A stretch of 37,793 nt of DNA from Flavimaricola sp. (GTDB taxonomy: Bacteria; Pseudomonadota; Alphaproteobacteria; Rhodobacterales; Rhodobacteraceae): positions 1 to 37,793 of the forward strand of contig JAQWWH010000021.1 in assembly GCA_029255105.1 (NCBI GenBank). The letters are read 5' to 3'. How positions within the stretch are numbered: the stretch's first letter is position 1; the number at the start of each line of letters is the position of its first letter. Positions 33,642 through 37,793 of the stretch are shown here, piece after piece. Below the pieces are notes generated by a model. That model was not told where the DNA came from. It did not search any database and was given only the letters and a program-made list of their open reading frames with translations. The translations under genes were made by a program, and so were the position numbers.

Positions 33642-34520
33642 ATGACCAACACCACCCACGGGCGCTATGCCTTTTCGCCAATCACCGAGCGGCCGGATTT
33701 CAGCTGGCCCGAGGGCCGCAGGCTTGCCATCTATCTTGGCATGAATGTCGAGTGTTTCGATTTTGGTGGCGGTCTGGGGGCAGAGCTGGCCCCCGGCGGG
33801 CCGCAGCCCGATGTCCTGAACTACGCCTGGCGGGACTATGGCAACCGGGTCGGTGTCTGGCGGATGCTCGAGCTGTTTGACAGGCTCCGCCTGCCCTGCA
33901 CGGCGCTGGTAAATTCAAACCTTTATGCCGAAGCCCCCGGTGTGATCGAGGCGTTTCGCGCCCGGGGGGACGAGATTGCGGGCCATGGACGGACCAACGC
34001 CGAACGGCAGGGGACCTTGCCCGAGGCGGAAGAGGCGGCGTTGATTGCCGAGGCAACGCGCCTTCTGACCGCGCAGGAAGGAACCGCCCCCAAGGGTTGG
34101 CTGGGTCCCTGGATATCGCAAAGCACGTTGACGCCGGACTTGCTGCACGAGGCGGGATATGACTACCTTCTGGACTGGTGTCACGACGACCAGCCGGTCT
34201 GGATGGCGACCCGGACAGGGCGCATCCTGTCGGTGCCCTATCCGCAAGAGCTGAACGATATTCCCCAGATCGTCGGTCGCAAGCGCGAGGCGGCAGAGTT
34301 CGCCGATATGATCATCGACGCTTTTGAAGTGATGCTTGAAGAAAGCAGCCGCCGTCCGCTTGTCCTTGGCATCGCGCTGCACGGCTACCTGATGGGGCAA
34401 CCGCACCGGCTACGCCATCTGGAACGGGCGCTGGGCCATCTGGTCACCCATAGTGACGAACGGGTCTGGTGGACAACCGCCGGGGCGATCAACGACCACT
34501 ATCGGGGGCTGAAACTTTAG
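33642..34520 (+). CDS. polysaccharide-deacetylase-family hydrolase, PuuE-like, without the usual metal triad
   Basis: A 292-residue NodB-homology protein with RLAIYLGMNVECFDF, DEIAGHGRTNAE, GWLGPWISQS and a C-terminal ALHGYLMGQPHR. The usual metal-binding aspartate is replaced (NVE, E37) and the H-x3-H motif is reduced to GHGRTNAE, as in PuuE-type, cofactor-independent members that hydrolyse allantoin. There is no signal peptide, so it is cytoplasmic. The ATG at 33642 is preferred, with AAGGGAG eight bases upstream; a GTG at 33636 is possible. It is divergent from the GntR regulator, its likely controller. Hydrolysis of a hydantoin-like ring is inferred. Confidence 0.82.
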   Translation: MTNTTHGRYAFSPITERPDFSWPEGRRLAIYLGMNVECFDFGGGLGAELAPGGPQPDVLNYAWRDYGNRVGVWRMLELFDRLRLPCTALVNSNLYAEAPGVIEAFRARGDEIAGHGRTNAERQGTLPEAEEAALIAEATRLLTAQEGTAPKGWLGPWISQSTLTPDLLHEAGYDYLLDWCHDDQPVWMATRTGRILSVPYPQELNDIPQIVGRKREAAEFADMIIDAFEVMLEESSRRPLVLGIALHGYLMGQPHRLRHLERALGHLVTHSDERVWWTTAGAINDHYRGLKL

Positions 34521-34535
34521 CGCGTTGGGCGCCTG

Positions 34536-34566
34536 AGCAAGCGTTTGGCGGGCTGCCCGGCTTGCT
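34536..34566. terminator. hairpin between convergent genes
   Basis: AGCAAGC (34536-34542) pairs with GCTTGCT (34560-34566), with an inner CGGGC/GCCCG stem. It fills the 44-bp gap between two converging genes and touches the stop codon of the oxidoreductase. No long T-run is present. Confidence 0.5.
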
Positions 34567-35548
34567 ACGCTCCGACTTTCAGGATCAACTTGCCCGCCGT
34601 CTTGCGCGATGCGAGGGCCGCGAACATGTCCTCGATCGTATCAAGGGTAAAGACCCCTTCGATCGGGACTGAGATCGTCCCGTTCTCCACTGCTTCGATG
34701 ACGGCTGCGACCCCCTTGGCCCAATCGTCGGAACCGTAGTCCATGTGGCCCAGGTGCATCCGGGTGAACGTCAGCGACTTTTGCACCAGCCGTTCCCACA
34801 GGCTGTCGTAGGGCTTGCCCTCGGCCTCGCCGTAGCTGACCACATGGCCCAGCTTTCGGATGCAGTCAAAGCTGCGATCAAGGATCGAGGCACCGGTCGA
34901 ATCGACAACCTTGTCCACGCCGCGCCCATCGGTAAAGGCGAGGGTGGCGCTTACGAAATCTTCGTTGGCCCGGTTGATGACTAGGTCGGCCCCATAGTCC
35001 AGGGCGCGGGCCTCTTTCCCAGCGGTGCCGACGGTGCCGATGACGGTTGCCCCGGCGGCCTTGGCCAGTTGGGTCAGGAACAGGCCCACCCCGCCGCCGA
35101 TGGCGTGGATCAGGATGGTGTCGCCGGGTTTCGTTTTGCTGACCGTATGAAGAAGGTTCCAGGCCGTCAGGGCCTGAACATAGAACGCTGCCGCCACGTC
35201 AAAGCCGATGTCCTCCGGCAGATGAATGATCCGTTCGACAGGCACCGCGCAAAGCTGGGCAAAGGCACCCGCATCCTCGCTGAAGGCGGCGACGCGGTCA
35301 CCGGGGGCGACGCCCGTGACGCCGTCACCGACCGCTACGACAGTGCCGGCCAATTCCAGCCCGGCAATCAGGGGATAGCCCTTGGGGTGCGGATAGATGC
35401 CAGTGCGCATCATCAGATCAGCATAGTTCAGTCCGGCATATTCGATAGCGACAAGCGCCTGCCCGGGGCCTGCAACAGGGTCAGGCATATCCCGGTCAAC
35501 GGTCGAACCGGGTTTGCCGTCTGGCGTCTCAATCACCACTGCGCGCAT
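34565..35548 (-). CDS. NADPH:quinone oxidoreductase (zeta-crystallin-like MDR)
   Basis: A 327-residue medium-chain reductase of the zinc-free QOR group. Seen are the GroES-like domain (EYAGLNYADLMMRTGIYP, GLELAGTVVAVGDGV) and the Rossmann motif with HAIGGGVGLFLTQLAKAAGATVIGTV, followed by GRGVDKVVDSTG. The structural zinc cysteines are absent. The ATG at 35548 is chosen because MRAVVIETPD is the normal start of the family; the open extension to 35635 has no match. Its role in the locus is unclear. Convergent position with the deacetylase does not prove a pathway link. Confidence 0.88.
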   Translation of the reverse strand: MRAVVIETPDGKPGSTVDRDMPDPVAGPGQALVAIEYAGLNYADLMMRTGIYPHPKGYPLIAGLELAGTVVAVGDGVTGVAPGDRVAAFSEDAGAFAQLCAVPVERIIHLPEDIGFDVAAAFYVQALTAWNLLHTVSKTKPGDTILIHAIGGGVGLFLTQLAKAAGATVIGTVGTAGKEARALDYGADLVINRANEDFVSATLAFTDGRGVDKVVDSTGASILDRSFDCIRKLGHVVSYGEAEGKPYDSLWERLVQKSLTFTRMHLGHMDYGSDDWAKGVAAVIEAVENGTISVPIEGVFTLDTIEDMFAALASRKTAGKLILKVGA

Positions 35549-35743
35549 CTTGCTGGGTCTCCATCCGTGTTTTGCATTCGGGTCGGTCAGTCGGGCCAGT
35601 CCCTGGGCGGCGTCATGACATATGGCCATCTCCATCCTGCTTTGGCGGGCTCGATGTCACAAGCGGGGGCAAGGGGGTGGCGTCCCCAAAGACCTTATCC
35701 TGAGGGGTGGTCGACAATTTTTCGATCTGTCTGACGCATTTTA

Positions 35744-35776
35744 CGGCGGTCGCTGCCAAGGTGCGCCGCTTTTTTT
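35744..35776 (+). terminator. orphan terminator-like hairpin
   Basis: CGGCG (35744-35748) pairs with CGCCG (35764-35768), followed by C and seven T (35770-35776). No annotated plus-strand gene ends upstream, so it may end a small RNA or act in a leader. The stem is only five base pairs. Confidence 0.35.
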
Positions 35777-35984
35777 GGCGAATATGAAAATGCCGTTTTA
35801 CCATTGCCTTTGGTTTCCGCGACTTGTTGAGGGGTCGTGGTCGCCCATTCGGCCGCCCAACCGGTTACCCAGTCGTTTGTCCGTGGTTTGACCGAACGGA
35901 TTTTGCGCCGCTAGGGCGAAGCGAATGATGGGATCATCTCAATCAAATAAGCACAGTTTGAGGGGGTCCTCTCACGAGCGTTTT

Positions 35985-36003
35985 GGGGAATGATCATTTC
36001 CCC
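35985..36003. promoter_or_regulatory. palindrome upstream of the DUF1612-like gene
   Basis: GGGGAATGATCATTTCCCC is a near-perfect palindrome (one extra T). A smaller ATGAT-GGG-ATCAT element lies 48 bases upstream (35925-35937). Both could be operators, perhaps for the HTH protein encoded downstream. Confidence 0.4.
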
Positions 36004-36102
36004 TCATCGAGCGATGATGGAATCTTTTCAGGAAATGCCGCTTGGGCCCTCCAACCGATGGGCCTATCCTATGACCGAGCCGGCCGGGAAAGACGTTTGA
36101 CC

Positions 36103-37209
36103 ATGACACCACCTCAAACACACCAGGGTGATCCCCCGGAAACCGATGTGTCGGACGAGGCCGACCTGTGGTTCCTGCCAGGACCTATCGAAGAGTATGC
36201 TGGTCAAAGTAAGTCGGGGCAAAGTGTGCCGGGGAAAAGCGTTCCGGGGCCGTCTGTGACCGGGTCGAGTGCTCCCAATCCGCCCGCATGGGCTGACGAG
36301 GTTGAAACCCTCACCCCCTGGATCAGAGCCGAGGCGCAGAATGCCGCAAAGCTGGGCCAGGCGGCGGCCCTCCTGGGGGCACTGGACGACCGGTTGGGCC
36401 GGGTTCCAGACGGTTGGCGCCAACGCCTCGCCCTTTTGGAGGCGGTCGACATCGGCTGGCTGGCAGGGGATCGGGTGGGGCTGGATCAACTGTCGTTGTG
36501 GCTATCCCTGCGGCTGACCCGGATGCAGGACGACGCCCAAGCGCTTGCGCGCACCGGATGGGCGGTGCGTCGGCTGACCGGGCAACTGCGCCCCGACACC
36601 GACTTGATCCGCTTTCTCGGGCGATCAGAGGCGTCGGCAGAGGGGGATGATCGTCTGTCGGACCGGGTGGCAGGCTGGACCGCGATGATGGCGGCGGCGT
36701 CGGACCTGCATCCGATCAGCCGTGCAGCGGTTGGTTTTAACCTTTGGTCCCTTGCCGGGCTTGGCCAACAGGGTGACCGGCTAGAGGCGGCGGTGACAGC
36801 CGCCCGGTTTGCCGCGACCGACAGCCGGGGCGGGGCGGTGTTTGCACCGCTTGCCCTAGGCGGCGGCCGAGGGCTGCGCGCCTATGGCCCGCCGTCGGCC
36901 CGAATGACCCAGTGGTACGATGGTTTGTCCAACGCTGTGCGTGCCGCCATGCGCCACCTTGATACGCTCGAGGCCTGGCAGGCCTCTGCGACGTCGGCCA
37001 TTGCGCCCCTGTCGGGACGAACCCCGGCGCGGCTGTTGCAGGTGGTGGCGGAATGGCCCGTCGTCTCGGCCCGGATGGCGGAAGAGGCGACAGGTGCCAG
37101 CCGCGCCGCCATTCAGCGCAATCTGACGTGGATGGAAGACAAGGGCATCCTGCGCGAGGTGACAGGGCAGGGCCGGTTCCGCTATTGGGCGGCCCGCCTG
37201 TCGCCCTGA
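36103..37209 (+). CDS. DUF1612/RHE_PE00001-like protein with C-terminal HTH
   Basis: A 368-residue protein. A disordered N-terminus with pentapeptide repeats is followed by a helical domain (about 65-200: [28 protein letters not shown]...) that resembles the DUF1612 family of rhizobial and rhodobacterial replicons. A C-terminal winged helix follows ([36 protein letters not shown]...). It is probably DNA-binding and cytoplasmic; function is unknown. The start is uncertain: the ATG at 36103 was chosen, but a TTG at 35983 and an ATG at 36058 are in frame. Its 3' end overlaps the ABC ATPase gene on the other strand by 28 bp. The family call is from memory of its pattern. Confidence 0.65.
   Translation: MTPPQTHQGDPPETDVSDEADLWFLPGPIEEYAGQSKSGQSVPGKSVPGPSVTGSSAPNPPAWADEVETLTPWIRAEAQNAAKLGQAAALLGALDDRLGRVPDGWRQRLALLEAVDIGWLAGDRVGLDQLSLWLSLRLTRMQDDAQALARTGWAVRRLTGQLRPDTDLIRFLGRSEASAEGDDRLSDRVAGWTAMMAAASDLHPISRAAVGFNLWSLAGLGQQGDRLEAAVTAARFAATDSRGGAVFAPLALGGGRGLRAYGPPSARMTQWYDGLSNAVRAAMRHLDTLEAWQASATSAIAPLSGRTPARLLQVVAEWPVVSARMAEEATGASRAAIQRNLTWMEDKGILREVTGQGRFRYWAARLSP
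36202..36276 (+). repeat. five 15-bp repeats encoding G-x-S-x-x
   Basis: Five consecutive pentapeptides are encoded: [20 protein letters not shown] and GSSAP. The DNA copies are degenerate but in register, giving a flexible linker between the acidic N-terminus and the helical domain. Confidence 0.75.
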
Positions 37210-37793
37210 TCGGGCAGAACCCAAAGGGCGCCGGGCGGCAGGTTGATGTCGATCACCTCTCCAACCGCCACCCCTTCGGCGGCGTCCGGGGGGACGACCG
37301 CCTCAAGCGGGATGTCGTTGACCGATAGCTTCAACCGGGTCTGGGTGCCCAGAAAGATGCGCGCCGTTACCGTTGCCGTCAGGCTGTTGACGGGGGCCGG
37401 GCCAAGCCGCACCGCCTCGGGTCGGACGGTCAGCAGGCCCGCGCCCTTTGCGGCATCCTCGGGCAGCAGGAGCGACCCAAGGGCCGATTGGAACAGGCCG
37501 TCCCCGGATCGCCCCGGCACAAAGTTCTGGCCGCCAAAGAACCGGGCGACATCTTCATTGGCGGGGCGTTTGTAGAACGCCTCGGCCACGTCGTATTGGC
37601 AGAGCTTCCCGTTCAGGATGAGGGCCACCCGGTCGGCCAGCACCACGGCCTCTTCCTGATCGTGAGTCACAAAAAGGGTGGTGATCCCCATGTCCTGCTG
37701 CAACCCCCGGATCAGATCGCGCATCTCCAGCCGCAGATGGGCATCAAGGTTCGACAGAGGCTCGTCCAGCAACAACACCTTTGGCCGCAGGAC
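37182..37793 (-). CDS. ABC transporter ATPase (MalK/PotA type), C-terminal part
   Basis: The gene enters from the right edge; 203 residues are visible and the N-terminal Walker A, Q-loop and signature are outside the window. Present are Walker B ([12 protein letters not shown]), the H-loop (FVTHDQEEA) and a C-terminal TOBE-type domain ([30 protein letters not shown]). The family covers polyamine, iron and sugar importers, and the partner genes are not visible. Its stop lies 28 bp inside the convergent DUF1612-like gene. Confidence 0.9.
   Translation of the reverse strand, partial: VLRPKVLLLDEPLSNLDAHLRLEMRDLIRGLQQDMGITTLFVTHDQEEAVVLADRVALILNGKLCQYDVAEAFYKRPANEDVARFFGGQNFVPGRSGDGLFQSALGSLLLPEDAAKGAGLLTVRPEAVRLGPAPVNSLTATVTARIFLGTQTRLKLSVNDIPLEAVVPPDAAEGVAVGEVIDINLPPGALWVLPDQGDRRAAQ

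Larger units (their letters stand above)
35549..36102. other. 554-bp intergenic region, no gene recognised
   Basis: This divergent gap separates the quinone oxidoreductase from the DUF1612-like gene and is less GC-rich than its surroundings. It holds an orphan terminator-like hairpin and two palindromic elements listed separately. A short frame of 89 codons at 35622-35891 looks non-coding. TTGACC at 35888-35893 is a possible -35 for the gene to the right, but no good -10 follows. Confidence 0.6.

Noticed and set aside
35622..35891. 89-codon open frame in the large intergenic gap
   Set aside because: No ribosome site, contains the orphan hairpin with T-run, and its composition is unlike the neighbouring proteins.

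Overview
The window is high-GC DNA from an alphaproteobacterium, most likely a member of the Rhodobacteraceae (Roseobacter/Paracoccus type). Three things point there: a complete thiosulfate-oxidation locus in the order soxSR / VWXYZABCDEF, as in Paracoccus pantotrophus; a 5-aminolevulinate synthase of the alphaproteobacterial (Shemin) type; and the usual mix of ABC transport and amide-catabolism operons. No insertion sequence, tRNA, rRNA, CRISPR array or phage gene was seen.

Layout. Positions 2-1851 (+) hold the end of a hexuronate operon (uxuB fragment and uxuA, ATGA overlap). Positions 1965-4024 (+) hold a SoxT-like YeeE/YedE sulfur transporter and a SoxH-like Tat-exported metallo-beta-lactamase-fold hydrolase. 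Positions 4114-5785 (-) hold hemA, preceded by and overlapping a periplasmic DUF302 protein. Positions 6064-15968 (-) hold soxF, E, D, C, B, A, Z, Y, X, W and V, read from the right. Positions 16046-16868 (+) hold soxS and soxR, divergent from soxV. An SDR oxidoreductase follows at 17100-17876 (+).

Positions 17888-35548 are a large locus for uptake and hydrolysis of hydantoin- or ureide-type compounds. A minus-strand operon encodes a polyamine-type ABC importer (ATPase, binding protein, two permeases), then a hydantoin/Asp-Glu racemase, a D-N-carbamoylase, a PgdA-like deacetylase, a small CxxC protein and a CobW GTPase. Next come an L-type M20 carbamoylase (-) and the ATP-dependent hydantoinase subunits HyuA and HyuB (+). 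The locus continues with a regulatory pair, a tandem-wHTH GntR/FCD regulator followed at once by a signal-less paralogue of the importer's binding protein. It closes with a second deacetylase-fold hydrolase and a quinone oxidoreductase. The right edge has a DUF1612-like HTH protein and the C-terminal part of another ABC ATPase.

Regulation visible in the sequence. An ArsR repressor (SoxR) carries two cysteines 66 residues apart, the spacing of the persulfide sensor SqrR. Four sites resembling the SqrR box (ATTC-N8-GAAT) lie at the soxS/soxV divergent promoters, the soxX promoter, the soxA-soxB gap and the promoter of the soxH-like gene. A strong intrinsic terminator directly after soxA, followed by the soxB site, suggests that soxXYZA and soxBCDEF are partly separate transcription units. 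An FNR-like box centred exactly at -41.5 relative to a -10 hexamer lies upstream of DUF302-hemA, linking heme supply (SoxA, X, D and E are heme proteins) to oxygen status.

All assignments rest on reading motifs and gene order by eye; no database search was run.
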